Assembly (NCBI GenBank): GCA_025358575.1
Contig: JANYJA010000070.1
Location: 1-64,000, forward strand
Direction: 5' to 3'
Source of the DNA: Terriglobia bacterium
Lineage (GTDB): Bacteria; Acidobacteriota; Terriglobia; Bryobacterales; Bryobacteraceae
Length of the DNA: 64,000 bases
Part shown: positions 34,919 through 43,580 of the stretch, one piece after another
How the letters are laid out: every line of letters begins with the position of its first letter
Position numbering within the stretch: the first letter of the stretch is position 1
Made by a program: the position numbers and the translations under genes
Notes under the pieces: generated by a model
What the model saw: the letters and a program-made list of their open reading frames with translations, nothing else
Database searches by the model: none
Told to the model about the DNA's origin: nothing

Positions 34919-36898
34919 ATGCGCGCGCTTATCTTAATTTGTGTCTCACTTTCTAGCGCGATGGCGCAACAAGTGGTCGCGCCTACTTCCGCCGACGTCG
35001 GCCCCCGTCGCGGCGAAAATATGGGTGACTACAACGTCGTGAATTCCTTCGAATTTGGCTACCGCTATAGCCTGATTGGCGGCGACCTTGGAAAATATCG
35101 AAGCGACGTCAACTACGGCAACGGCGTGCGGCTTTTAGCGAGCAGTCTCACCGTTAACTCGCGCGATGGCAAGGGCCGCATCTTCGATGAAATTGTTCTC
35201 ACTACCCTCGGCCTCGGCAATGACCCTTATCAATCCGCCGTACTTCGCGTCCAGAAGAATCGCCTCTACCGTTACGATCTGCTCTGGCGTTTGAATGAAT
35301 TCTACAATCCAGGGCTGACCATCGCCGCCGGACAGCACCTTATGGACACTCGCCGCCGGTGGCAGGATCACGACCTCACTTTGTTTCCTCAAAGCAAAGT
35401 CCGCCTGCGCGCGGGTTACAGCCGTAACACCGAAACCGGCCCAGCGCTTTCCACCATCCAGCTATTTGATGACCGCAGTGACGAGTTTCCTCTGTTCACA
35501 AATGTCCGCCGCGAGTTCAACGAGTACCGCGTCGGGGCCGATGTGGAGTTGCACCACTTCAAGCTCACGGTTCTGCGACGATGGGAGTTTTTCAAAGAGG
35601 ACACGCCCGTCAGCATCAACGGCGCGGAATCCGGCAACAATCCAAATGATCTCACCGTGCTGACCCAATTCCATCGCTCCGAGCCTTATCACGGCGAAAC
35701 TCCCAGCTGGCTCGTCAATCTATATACCGGTCGCCGCTACCTCGCCGTCAATGGACGTTTCACTTACTCCGGCGGACGCCGCAATTTCATCCAGGATGAA
35801 ACTGCCTTCGGCATCACGCGTCTGGGTGTGGCGGACAACCGGCAAACGCTGGTCTTTGGGGATGCGCGGCGGCCCGTCGTTACTGGCGATCTTGCGTTTT
35901 CAGTCCTCGCGACGGACAAGCTCACCATCACCAATAACACGTCGTTTCACAACACTAGGATTGACGGTAACTCCTCGTTCCAGCAGTTTGACAACTTCAC
36001 GCAAACTCGACACTTCATCAATTTTCAGTTTCTCGGCATTCGGCTGATTACTAATTCCACCGATGCGCAGTTGCGGCTGTCTCGCGGCCTGAGTCTGTTC
36101 GCGGGTTACCACTATTCCACGCGGCTGATTCGCTCGATCGAATTTGCCGGCCTGCCCCTGGCAAGCCAGACGAACCATCTCCACTCCGGCGTTGCGGGAG
36201 TGAACTGGAACCCCGTCAAGCCGCTTCGCGTTCATCTGGAGGGGGAGGTTGGCCGCAACGACCAGCCATTTACGCCAATTGCCGAACGCAATTACCACGC
36301 GTTATCAACCCGGGTGCAATATCGCGTTTCGAAGCTTCAGTTGTCGACGGGCTATCAGCAGCGCTACAACAACAATTCGATTTCGCTCACGGCGTTTGGC
36401 TCATGCGCGCGAAACTACTTTGCCGACGCGTCCTGGGCGCCCAACGGATGGTTTTCTTTTGACGCCGCTTACTCGCGGCTGCATCTCGACACGCTTGGGG
36501 GCATCGCGTTTTTCGCCGGGTTCGGTCGCGCTAATTTAGTCGGCAATCAACAATCGCTCTACCTCAGCAATATACATTCGACACACCTTGGCGCTCGCTT
36601 TGCACTTGGCAAACTCGCCGACTTGTATTTAGGATTCAGCCTGACTCGCGACACCGGCGATGGCCGTGCCACGGCGAGCCAGTCACCGAACCCGATTCAA
36701 AACGTGCTTACCGGTGTCCAGACTTTCCCGCTGAGTTTTGGAACGCCACTAGCGCGGCTGTCAGTTCGAATTAACGAGAAGCTTCGATGGAATGCCGGAT
36801 ACCAATTCTATCGATACCACGAATATTTTCATCTATTCAATTTCGACCAAAACTACCGGGCCAACACAGGATACACAAGTTTACTGTGGTCGTTCTGA
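34919..36898 (+). CDS. Outer-membrane beta-barrel, MtrB/PioB-like partner of the decaheme cytochrome
   Basis: A 659-residue protein with a signal peptide (LILICVSLSSAMAQ), long alternating hydrophobic/polar strands, many aromatic residues, and a C-terminal aromatic end (TSLLWSF), as in outer-membrane barrels. It starts two bases after the cytochrome stop, so both are made together. By analogy with MtrAB/PioAB it should sheath the decaheme. It lacks the N-terminal CxxC seen in Shewanella MtrB; the only mature-part cysteine I see is in GSCARN. The family call rests on context and general architecture, so it is less sure than the cytochrome. Confidence 0.68.
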   Translation: MRALILICVSLSSAMAQQVVAPTSADVGPRRGENMGDYNVVNSFEFGYRYSLIGGDLGKYRSDVNYGNGVRLLASSLTVNSRDGKGRIFDEIVLTTLGLGNDPYQSAVLRVQKNRLYRYDLLWRLNEFYNPGLTIAAGQHLMDTRRRWQDHDLTLFPQSKVRLRAGYSRNTETGPALSTIQLFDDRSDEFPLFTNVRREFNEYRVGADVELHHFKLTVLRRWEFFKEDTPVSINGAESGNNPNDLTVLTQFHRSEPYHGETPSWLVNLYTGRRYLAVNGRFTYSGGRRNFIQDETAFGITRLGVADNRQTLVFGDARRPVVTGDLAFSVLATDKLTITNNTSFHNTRIDGNSSFQQFDNFTQTRHFINFQFLGIRLITNSTDAQLRLSRGLSLFAGYHYSTRLIRSIEFAGLPLASQTNHLHSGVAGVNWNPVKPLRVHLEGEVGRNDQPFTPIAERNYHALSTRVQYRVSKLQLSTGYQQRYNNNSISLTAFGSCARNYFADASWAPNGWFSFDAAYSRLHLDTLGGIAFFAGFGRANLVGNQQSLYLSNIHSTHLGARFALGKLADLYLGFSLTRDTGDGRATASQSPNPIQNVLTGVQTFPLSFGTPLARLSVRINEKLRWNAGYQFYRYHEYFHLFNFDQNYRANTGYTSLLWSF

Positions 36899-36902
36899 AA
36901 CG

Positions 36903-38327
36903 CTAAGCAGCGTCCTTGCCGTACTCTTTCAGCTTGTTGTGCAGCGTCTTGAGACTGATACCCAAAATTTCCGCCGCACGGGTTTTATTATTCTTCGTAT
37001 GCTCCAGCGTCCTGAGAATCAGCCCTTTTTCAGCTTCTTCTACAGTCGTTCCAATGGGGACGTTCAAACTTTCTGGCGCACCCCCTGAACTCGGCATCGG
37101 CGATTCTGAACCCGCTGCCACTCCAACCGCCAACAGAGGGGCGGGCCTGGTTTGAAAATTAACTGGAAGTGCCGATATCGGCACCGTTCCCTCACCCGTA
37201 ATGATTACCGCGCGCTCCAGGGCGTTTCGAAGTTCGCGAATATTTCCCGGCCAACTGTGCCGCTGAAACGCCTCGACCACTTGCGGCGAAAGATCGCTCA
37301 CGCGCGTGTCGTGCTTCTTGTTTAAGTCTGATATCAGCGACTCGCAGATCGCCACAATGTCGTCTTTGCGATCCCGAAGGGGCGGCAAGTGAATGTGAAA
37401 TACGTTCAGCCGGTAGTACAAATCTTCGCGAAGACTCCCGCCTCGCACGGCGTCGTCCGGTACCTTATTCGTGGCCGCAACGACTCGCACATCGACTTCG
37501 AACTCGGTTTTCCCTCCCAGCCTTCGGACTTTGGAATCTTCCAGAATCCGCAACAGTTTCGCCTGCGTCAGCGCGGGCATTTCACCGATCTCATCCAGCA
37601 GCAGCGTTCCGTGCTGCGCCACCTCGAAACACCCAGCTCGCCGCTCCGAAGCGCCGGTGAAAGATCCCTTCTCATGCCCGAACAGTTCGCTTTCGATCAG
37701 CGTTTCCGGCAGCGCGGCGCAGTTGATCGCGACAAATGGTCCATTGTGACGCGGGCTCAACATGTGCAAAGTCCGCGCGACTAACTCCTTGCCGGTTCCG
37801 CTCTCGCCCGAAATTAGCACACACGCCTTGCTGGGCCCCGCTTGCTGCAGCAGTGCAAAAATCTCCTGCATGCGCGCGGAATTTCCCACCATCTCGCCCA
37901 AAGATCCCTTATAGGAGAGCTGCCGCTCAAGCGTCCGTTTTTCGCGTCCGAGCACGTTGTGAACAGCCGCGCGCCGCAGCAGCGCCTGCATCATCGCCGG
38001 CTGAACGGGTTTCTCGACGAACCAGTACGCGCCCATCTCATGCACCGCGCGGATGCCGGTCTCGACGCTGCCAAAACCGGTGACTACGATGGTCGGCGGC
38101 ATATCCCCGCGGTCGCGCAGGTTGCGAAGCAGCTCGTAACCGTCCATACGCGGCATGTTCAGGTCCGTTACGACCACGTCTGCGGGGTAGTGCTCCAGCT
38201 TCTCAAGCGCTTCTTCCCCGTTGCACGCGGTCTCGGCATTCATGCCCCAGGCCTTCACCATGCCAGCCAGACCAGTGCGCGATCCGCTTTCATCATCGAC
38301 AATTAGAATATTCAAAAGTTTGGCCAT
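36903..38327 (-). CDS. NtrC-family sigma-54-dependent response regulator
   Basis: A 474-residue regulator. The receiver domain (residues ~1-125) has the phospho-acceptor Asp55 (VVTDLNMPRMDG) and Lys in FVEKPV. The AAA+ domain has Walker A GESGTGKE (174-181) and the sigma-54 contact loop GSFTGA (221-226; the usual loop is GAFTGA, so A is replaced by S). A Fis-type helix-turn-helix ends it (NKTRAAEILGISLKTLHNKL). ATG 38327 is preferred. It is convergent with the barrel gene and no partner kinase is adjacent. Could control the neighbouring redox genes, but no sigma-54 promoter was seen there. Confidence 0.94.
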   Translation of the reverse strand: MAKLLNILIVDDESGSRTGLAGMVKAWGMNAETACNGEEALEKLEHYPADVVVTDLNMPRMDGYELLRNLRDRGDMPPTIVVTGFGSVETGIRAVHEMGAYWFVEKPVQPAMMQALLRRAAVHNVLGREKRTLERQLSYKGSLGEMVGNSARMQEIFALLQQAGPSKACVLISGESGTGKELVARTLHMLSPRHNGPFVAINCAALPETLIESELFGHEKGSFTGASERRAGCFEVAQHGTLLLDEIGEMPALTQAKLLRILEDSKVRRLGGKTEFEVDVRVVAATNKVPDDAVRGGSLREDLYYRLNVFHIHLPPLRDRKDDIVAICESLISDLNKKHDTRVSDLSPQVVEAFQRHSWPGNIRELRNALERAVIITGEGTVPISALPVNFQTRPAPLLAVGVAAGSESPMPSSGGAPESLNVPIGTTVEEAEKGLILRTLEHTKNNKTRAAEILGISLKTLHNKLKEYGKDAA

Positions 38328-38419
38328 GCGGAGCGATTCATCTCTTACAATCATATAAGCACCGAAGCAACCTGTCTCGCCTTCATCCCAGAGCTGTGAG
38401 ATTTTGCACCAGAAGCCTA

Positions 38420-39928
38420 ATGATTTTCCACTACATCAAGGAAGCGCGCCGACGCGTGGTGTGGAACGAAATGATGGCGCAGTTTGCCTTGGCAGCTTCC
38501 ATCATGATGGGCGGACTGGTGCTGCTTCTCGTCTTCGGCACGCAAATTCTCAACTGGCGAATGCCGGTGGTACTGGGCATAATCGCGCTAGCGGGCGGCA
38601 GCTATCGGGTGGCGACTCGTTTCCCCTCGCTCTATCAAGTGGCCATCGCCGTCGATCGGCGTGCGAGCTTACAAGATGTTCTCTCCACCGCAGTCCATTT
38701 TGCCGATTTGCCGGACGCCAATCCGACCCACATGGCGCAATTGCTTCAAGCGGAAAATGCCGCGGCGCGCCTGCCCCTCGCCGATGCCGTCCCGTTCACC
38801 CCGCCGCGTGCTCTTTACGCCATGGCCGGTCTGGGACTCGTCGCATCCAGCCTATTTGCCCTGCGATACGGGATTGAGCATCGTCTTGACCTTCAGCCTC
38901 CGCTTTCTCGCGTGTTACTGGACACGTTTGGCATGAGTTCGAAGGACGCCACGACGCCTAAATCCGTCCAGAAGCGGCGGGGTGCGGCAAAACGCGCGGA
39001 AGATTTTCTGAGCAAACTCGGCATCACTCTTCCCGAAGCGCAGGACCAGAAAGCCGGCGCGCTCGATGCGGCCCCCAGTTCCGCTCTCTATTCCGTGGGA
39101 GTTCCCAACACGGAGCTCGATAGGAGTCAATCGCTTTCCGCCAAAGGAAGGGACCCCAAAGGCGACGGTTCTGAAAAAGGCAAGGCCGAAAGCGGCGGCC
39201 AGGAATCGGGCGAAAAGGGCGACTCGGCATCCACCGGCAAGACTCCGGCCGATAGTCCAACAGGCAGCCGCGAAGGCCCGCAACAGGGCGAACAGGCGGC
39301 CACCAAACCGGGCAATGCCAGCGACAGTTCAAGCCTGATGTCGAAGCTTCGCGATGCCATGGCAAATATGTTATCGAAGGCTAAACCTCAGCCGAACGGC
39401 GCCGGCCAGAAACCCAGCACTTCTCAAGGCAAGCCTGCCGGGGCTCAGACCCAAAGTGCCGAGAAGAACGCCGCGGCGGGCAAGGGCCAGCAATCTCCCG
39501 GACAGCAAACGCAGGACGCACAGGATGGCGAACAACAAGGGAATTCCGAAGACGCCCAAAATGCCACTGGAAAGGGTGCGGGCAAGAGTGCCGATTCGCA
39601 GCCCGCGTCGCAACCGGGCAGCGGGGCGGGGAAGCAGGACGGGCTCAAGGATTTGAAGGCGGCCGAACAACTCGCCGCCATGGGCAAGCTGAGCCAGATC
39701 ATCGGCAAGCGATCAGCTAACGTCACCGGCGACATAACCATCGAAGTACAGTCGAGCTCGCAGCAACTGCGCACGCCGTACTCGCAGCGACAAGCCCAAC
39801 ACAGCCAAACCTCGGGAGATATCAGCCGCGACGAAGTCCCAGTCACTTTGCAACCCTATATTCAGCAGTATTTCGAAGAAGTGCGCAAGCAGGGCGCGCC
39901 AATGAAATCCAATAACGCTAAGCCCTGA
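38420..39928 (+). CDS. Uncharacterised membrane protein with long Gln/Gly/Ser/Lys-rich region
   Basis: A 502-residue protein. Two hydrophobic segments lie near the N-terminus (MMAQFALAASIMMGGLVLLL and about residues 56-70), another near 130-150 (YAMAGLGLVASSLFALRYG). The folded segment AIAVDRRASLQDVLSTAVHF follows the first pair. From about residue 240 to 430 it is low in complexity (KAESGGQESGEKGDSAS, QQTQDAQDGEQQGNSEDAQ) and probably disordered. I do not recognise a function. The start ATG 38420 is preferred to an earlier one. It is divergent from the NtrC-type regulator, 92 bases away. Confidence 0.7.
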   Translation: MIFHYIKEARRRVVWNEMMAQFALAASIMMGGLVLLLVFGTQILNWRMPVVLGIIALAGGSYRVATRFPSLYQVAIAVDRRASLQDVLSTAVHFADLPDANPTHMAQLLQAENAAARLPLADAVPFTPPRALYAMAGLGLVASSLFALRYGIEHRLDLQPPLSRVLLDTFGMSSKDATTPKSVQKRRGAAKRAEDFLSKLGITLPEAQDQKAGALDAAPSSALYSVGVPNTELDRSQSLSAKGRDPKGDGSEKGKAESGGQESGEKGDSASTGKTPADSPTGSREGPQQGEQAATKPGNASDSSSLMSKLRDAMANMLSKAKPQPNGAGQKPSTSQGKPAGAQTQSAEKNAAAGKGQQSPGQQTQDAQDGEQQGNSEDAQNATGKGAGKSADSQPASQPGSGAGKQDGLKDLKAAEQLAAMGKLSQIIGKRSANVTGDITIEVQSSSQQLRTPYSQRQAQHSQTSGDISRDEVPVTLQPYIQQYFEEVRKQGAPMKSNNAKP

Positions 39929-39937
39929 ACGCCGCCT

Positions 39938-40384
39938 TTACAGCTCCGTTTTCACGGTCCACGGATGCGTAATTCCGGCATCCCGGTCGTCAACTCGGTC
40001 ATACAGATAGAGATTTGAGACCGTACCTAGGGACTCATTGTAGAGGCTAGGAATCCCCAACGCCTCCCGGAGATCTTCTTGGAACTCATGCACGGCTTTC
40101 AATTCCGTTGCCTGCGCCGGCTTCCGCTTTCCCGAGGGCGTTTGAAAAAACTTCTGGAATCCACCATCCACAAGTGAAGCTATCTCCGGACCCATTTCCA
40201 GTCCGGCTCGCTCTGCCACCTTTGGATGTTGGCCGGGGACGTCTTCAAGAATGGCGGCCACACCACCGCGACTCACTTTGGCATGTCCCGCAATGGTCTT
40301 CTCGGTCACGAAGTGCTGTTTCTCAGCCTTAGTCAGGTAATCCTGAAACGTCAACTGCCTAGGCTTTTCGCGACGAAAAAACAT
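39938..40384 (-). CDS. Conserved-looking hypothetical protein
   Basis: About 148 residues from ATG 40384 (MFFRREKPRQLTFQDYLTKA); an earlier start is possible but gives an unlikely His/Asn-rich leader. The protein is soluble with no cysteines in the main part and contains VSRGGVAAILEDVPGQHPKV and FQEDLREALGIPSLYNESLG. I cannot assign a family. Convergent with the membrane protein gene (gap 9 bases), divergent from the next small gene by 99 bases. Start uncertain. Confidence 0.6.
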   Translation of the reverse strand: MFFRREKPRQLTFQDYLTKAEKQHFVTEKTIAGHAKVSRGGVAAILEDVPGQHPKVAERAGLEMGPEIASLVDGGFQKFFQTPSGKRKPAQATELKAVHEFQEDLREALGIPSLYNESLGTVSNLYLYDRVDDRDAGITHPWTVKTEL

Positions 40385-40483
40385 ATGTATATGATTATGG
40401 CCATTTGGGTTCGCATGAAGCAACCGGGACTTGTAGTACAACAAAGGCTGATTTCGTTTGTGCTCTATGGTACGATTTGGTCC

Positions 40484-40732
40484 ATGCAAGACCGGGGCCG
40501 GGTAGAATTGATCTTAAGAGCGGCGCTTGATCAGGCGCGAATGAACTATCGGATCAAGTCGATGGATTTTGAATCAAACAACAATACGGAGCAGACGAAG
40601 AACTCCGAGAGTGAGCGGGCGCACGCTCACGCGCAATTAGGCATCGCACTCCAACGCTTCAACGAATTCAACTCGGACGGCATCATTCCAAAAGACCTTC
40701 TCGATAAGAGCAAATCCGCGACTCAATCTTAA
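40484..40732 (+). CDS. Small hypothetical protein
   Basis: An 82-residue frame starting ATG 40484: MQDRGRVELILRAALDQARM, then an Asn/Gln/Glu-rich stretch (FESNNNTEQTKNSESE) and HAQLGIALQRFNEFNSDGII. Mostly helical, polar, no signal or cysteine. No convincing ribosome binding site precedes it. A short inverted repeat TTGTA-G-TACAA lies about 48 bases upstream, which may be regulatory. I do not recognise it; a coding call is moderate. Confidence 0.45.
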   Translation: MQDRGRVELILRAALDQARMNYRIKSMDFESNNNTEQTKNSESERAHAHAQLGIALQRFNEFNSDGIIPKDLLDKSKSATQS

Positions 40733-40755
40733 GTGGATACAGAAATTCCAGGCGC

Positions 40756-43380
40756 CTAGTGCTCCGCAATCTGATCGTTAATGAGCTGCGCTCTCAGAAA
40801 ATTCGTAATGTCGGTCTGCTGGGCGATGGTTAACAACTTGAACGCCTGAATCGACGCAACTGCTTCCGAAAATCCCGGATTGTCCTGAATCGCAAGGCCA
40901 TATTGCAGTGTCGCTGCCGCGGGATTGCTGAACGACAGCGTTACGGTGGCGGAAGCACCCGGAAAAATGCTGCTCGTGATCTTCCAATAAGCTCCCTGCC
41001 GGAATGTCCCGTCAGGTCCCGCAGTGGCTCCCAGTGTTGCCTGGATCCCTGTCGTCATCGCACCCGTGAGCACCACTCGGATGGGTGCGTTAGCAGTTCC
41101 AGTGATAGTTTTAGTCGAAAGATTCTTCACCGTTACCTTCTGCGTGCTCGTGCCGCTGGAGTTAGTCTGCGGCCCCAGAGTCACGTTGATGGACGAGGGA
41201 TATGTTCCCTCATGCGCCAGAATCGCCGCCAACAGGTTCGATCCGGCGGAGCCATCCCGCAGGAAAGGGTATACCGAACCGGCATCCCAAACTTCGGCAG
41301 TTTTGATGGTATCCGTGCCGCTGCTTTTGTCCAGCGCTCCGAGTTTGTGCAGCTTCACATCGCCGAACAGGCGTAGTCCAGGTTGACCCACCGTCTGCGC
41401 GAGTCCGTCAGAGACGTCCTGCGCGTCCGCCGTGTGGAAAGGAACCTGGATCGAGAGCGCTGAATTGGTCTGCGGGTTTTTCACTTGAAATGTCGTCCCT
41501 CCCGGAAATGCGTAAAAGACGCGATGGCAAGAATTGCAGTAGACCCCGCCGTTGTCTACTGAATTTCGGAAAAGCGTCTCCCCGTTTTGCACCGATTGCT
41601 GGGTGACACCTAGGGTATTCATCATGGCGGGCGAAGCTGGATTCGGTACTGCCAATGACATTAGAAAAACCGTCTCCGCCGTAGTCTCCCCCACGCTCTG
41701 CTCGTTCGCTACTCCGTCGTGGTCCGGGTCGTCCACCGCATCGTAGCCGCCCGGATTCCCAAGCAGATTAGCGACTTTTTCAGATGTCTGTATTCCGAAA
41801 TGATCGTCGGATGCCCCACTTATGGCGCCGCGGATAGTTGGAAAACTTCCCAGCGATCCATGCGGATTGGTCAGCCCGGGAACGCCCGCTGCCTTTAACT
41901 GAGTAACCATCAGTTCTTCGGCGCCGCCGCCCCACATGGACGCAGGGTGCAGTGTCGATTGCGAAAAAAGCGCCCTGGCGGCCCCTCCCGCATTCGGCTG
42001 CGAGTGGCACGACAGGCAGTTTGTCACCGATTTCTGATCCGCTCCCTCCTCCGGGTCCCATACCAGCTCGAAAAGCGCTCGCCCAACTAACGAGAGCCGG
42101 TCCTGATAGGAGTGTGTTCCAGTCGGCGCCCAGTCCGATGTCAGAAGTCCGGCTTTAATGAGGGATGTGAAGTTTGCCTCGATCGCCGAGGGCAGCAACG
42201 GCGGATTGTTGTTCAAGAACGAATTATCCAGGTCTTGTTGATCAATCCGCACAAACGGGCCGGTCGAATTCGGGCCCGAGGTCTTGACCTGGAATGGATT
42301 GGTCAGCAAAAGCGGGATTACGTTTCCTTGAGCGGTCGGCGTGACCAGAGGGAAATTCGTCGTATTCGGCGGCGGAGGCGGTGTTGTCCCTCCCGCCATT
42401 ATCGTGCTGATGAAAAACGAGCGTGCCGGCCGGAACGGTGTAGCCGCGACGTCAAAGGGAAACTTCTGCGTGTTGAACAACCCGCCAGAATCCGTGAGGT
42501 ACGTCATCACGCCTTCAATCGGCACCGACGCCCCGTTTACCGCCGTCACCGGCCCGCTAATGCGAATTCCCGATGACTTGATCGGAAAGCCGCTGCTTGC
42601 CACCTGCGCTACAGATTTAAACTGCGACACGTTCGTTCCCGTCGGCACATTCACAGACCAAATTTCCCAAATTGGACTGAAGAAGGTGGCCCCCGGGGCC
42701 GCTGCCGCCACTAACTGCGGCGCACCTTGCACCGCTCCGGTCGGGTCGACGAACTTGAACATGATTTGCGGGTTGAAAGGACCGTCGCCCACATCGAAAG
42801 GCACAATCGTCACTGTCTGGGCGTTGAAGAAAACCTGCATCGGAGCACTGCTCCCCGCCGGATTCGTGGAACCGCTGGCTACCACGGGCGCGTACAGGAA
42901 GATGTTCGTCCGGTAATCGTTTACCACCAGAGTCGAACTCGCCACCTTCGCCCCGGAATCGATACGGGTGCTCAAATTGTTGGGATCGTATGAGGGTGAA
43001 ACGGTAACGGCATGCACGGCCCAATTGGCGCTGAACTGTCGTGGCACCAACGCGGAAATTCCTGAAGCCACCCCGTTCGGTACTGCTTCGATTACGGCTG
43101 GCTGGTTTACGGGCTGGCCCGTGGCCGAATTGAATAGAATCCACATGTCCGCGTGGCGGTCGCCGTCTGACTCCACCTGACCGTTTACGCGAGCCGGGAA
43201 TCGCATGTTCATCGGATTGCCGTTATAATAGACCGTGAAATCGGCCAGATTCGTGGCCGCGCCCACCGATTCCAGGCGTGGATCGCCGATAGGAGGAGTA
43301 GCGACCTGCGGCACTCCGTTCTGAAGCTGGGCCTGCGTGAGCCCGCAAATCACAATGAACAGCCATCCAACGCGCTTCAT
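40756..43380 (-). CDS. Large secreted diheme c-type cytochrome, DUF1111/oxidoreductase-like
   Basis: An 874-residue exported protein. After the signal peptide (VGWLFIVICGLTQAQ) comes a ~400-residue N-terminal part rich in beta-strand-like sequence and proline (TTPPPPPN), then a haem domain with two CXXCH sites: CLSCH at 455-459 and CNSCH at 615-619. DPDHDGVANEQSVGETTA (551-568) resembles a calcium loop and the di-haem oxidoreductase family pattern. The last ~170 residues look like an Ig-like domain. Likely a periplasmic or surface electron carrier or peroxidase. Its TATACT at 43406-43401 may be a -10. Divergent from the RND operon. Confidence 0.72.
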   Translation of the reverse strand: MKRVGWLFIVICGLTQAQLQNGVPQVATPPIGDPRLESVGAATNLADFTVYYNGNPMNMRFPARVNGQVESDGDRHADMWILFNSATGQPVNQPAVIEAVPNGVASGISALVPRQFSANWAVHAVTVSPSYDPNNLSTRIDSGAKVASSTLVVNDYRTNIFLYAPVVASGSTNPAGSSAPMQVFFNAQTVTIVPFDVGDGPFNPQIMFKFVDPTGAVQGAPQLVAAAAPGATFFSPIWEIWSVNVPTGTNVSQFKSVAQVASSGFPIKSSGIRISGPVTAVNGASVPIEGVMTYLTDSGGLFNTQKFPFDVAATPFRPARSFFISTIMAGGTTPPPPPNTTNFPLVTPTAQGNVIPLLLTNPFQVKTSGPNSTGPFVRIDQQDLDNSFLNNNPPLLPSAIEANFTSLIKAGLLTSDWAPTGTHSYQDRLSLVGRALFELVWDPEEGADQKSVTNCLSCHSQPNAGGAARALFSQSTLHPASMWGGGAEELMVTQLKAAGVPGLTNPHGSLGSFPTIRGAISGASDDHFGIQTSEKVANLLGNPGGYDAVDDPDHDGVANEQSVGETTAETVFLMSLAVPNPASPAMMNTLGVTQQSVQNGETLFRNSVDNGGVYCNSCHRVFYAFPGGTTFQVKNPQTNSALSIQVPFHTADAQDVSDGLAQTVGQPGLRLFGDVKLHKLGALDKSSGTDTIKTAEVWDAGSVYPFLRDGSAGSNLLAAILAHEGTYPSSINVTLGPQTNSSGTSTQKVTVKNLSTKTITGTANAPIRVVLTGAMTTGIQATLGATAGPDGTFRQGAYWKITSSIFPGASATVTLSFSNPAAATLQYGLAIQDNPGFSEAVASIQAFKLLTIAQQTDITNFLRAQLINDQIAEH

Positions 43381-43580
43381 AGAGGCACCTCCGTGGCCAG
43401 AGTATACCCCAATGAAAGCGCCGTTCCGCTCATAAAGTTGTAAAACTTTATGCTGACCCGTTGCGGGTTATGCTGGATAATCGAATGAAGGCACGTTACG
43501 TCCCCGTCCGCCGGATCGTCCTGCGAGAGCCCGCTGGTCTTTAGAGCAGGAAAGCTGGGGGCGACTGACGTTATTTCAAT

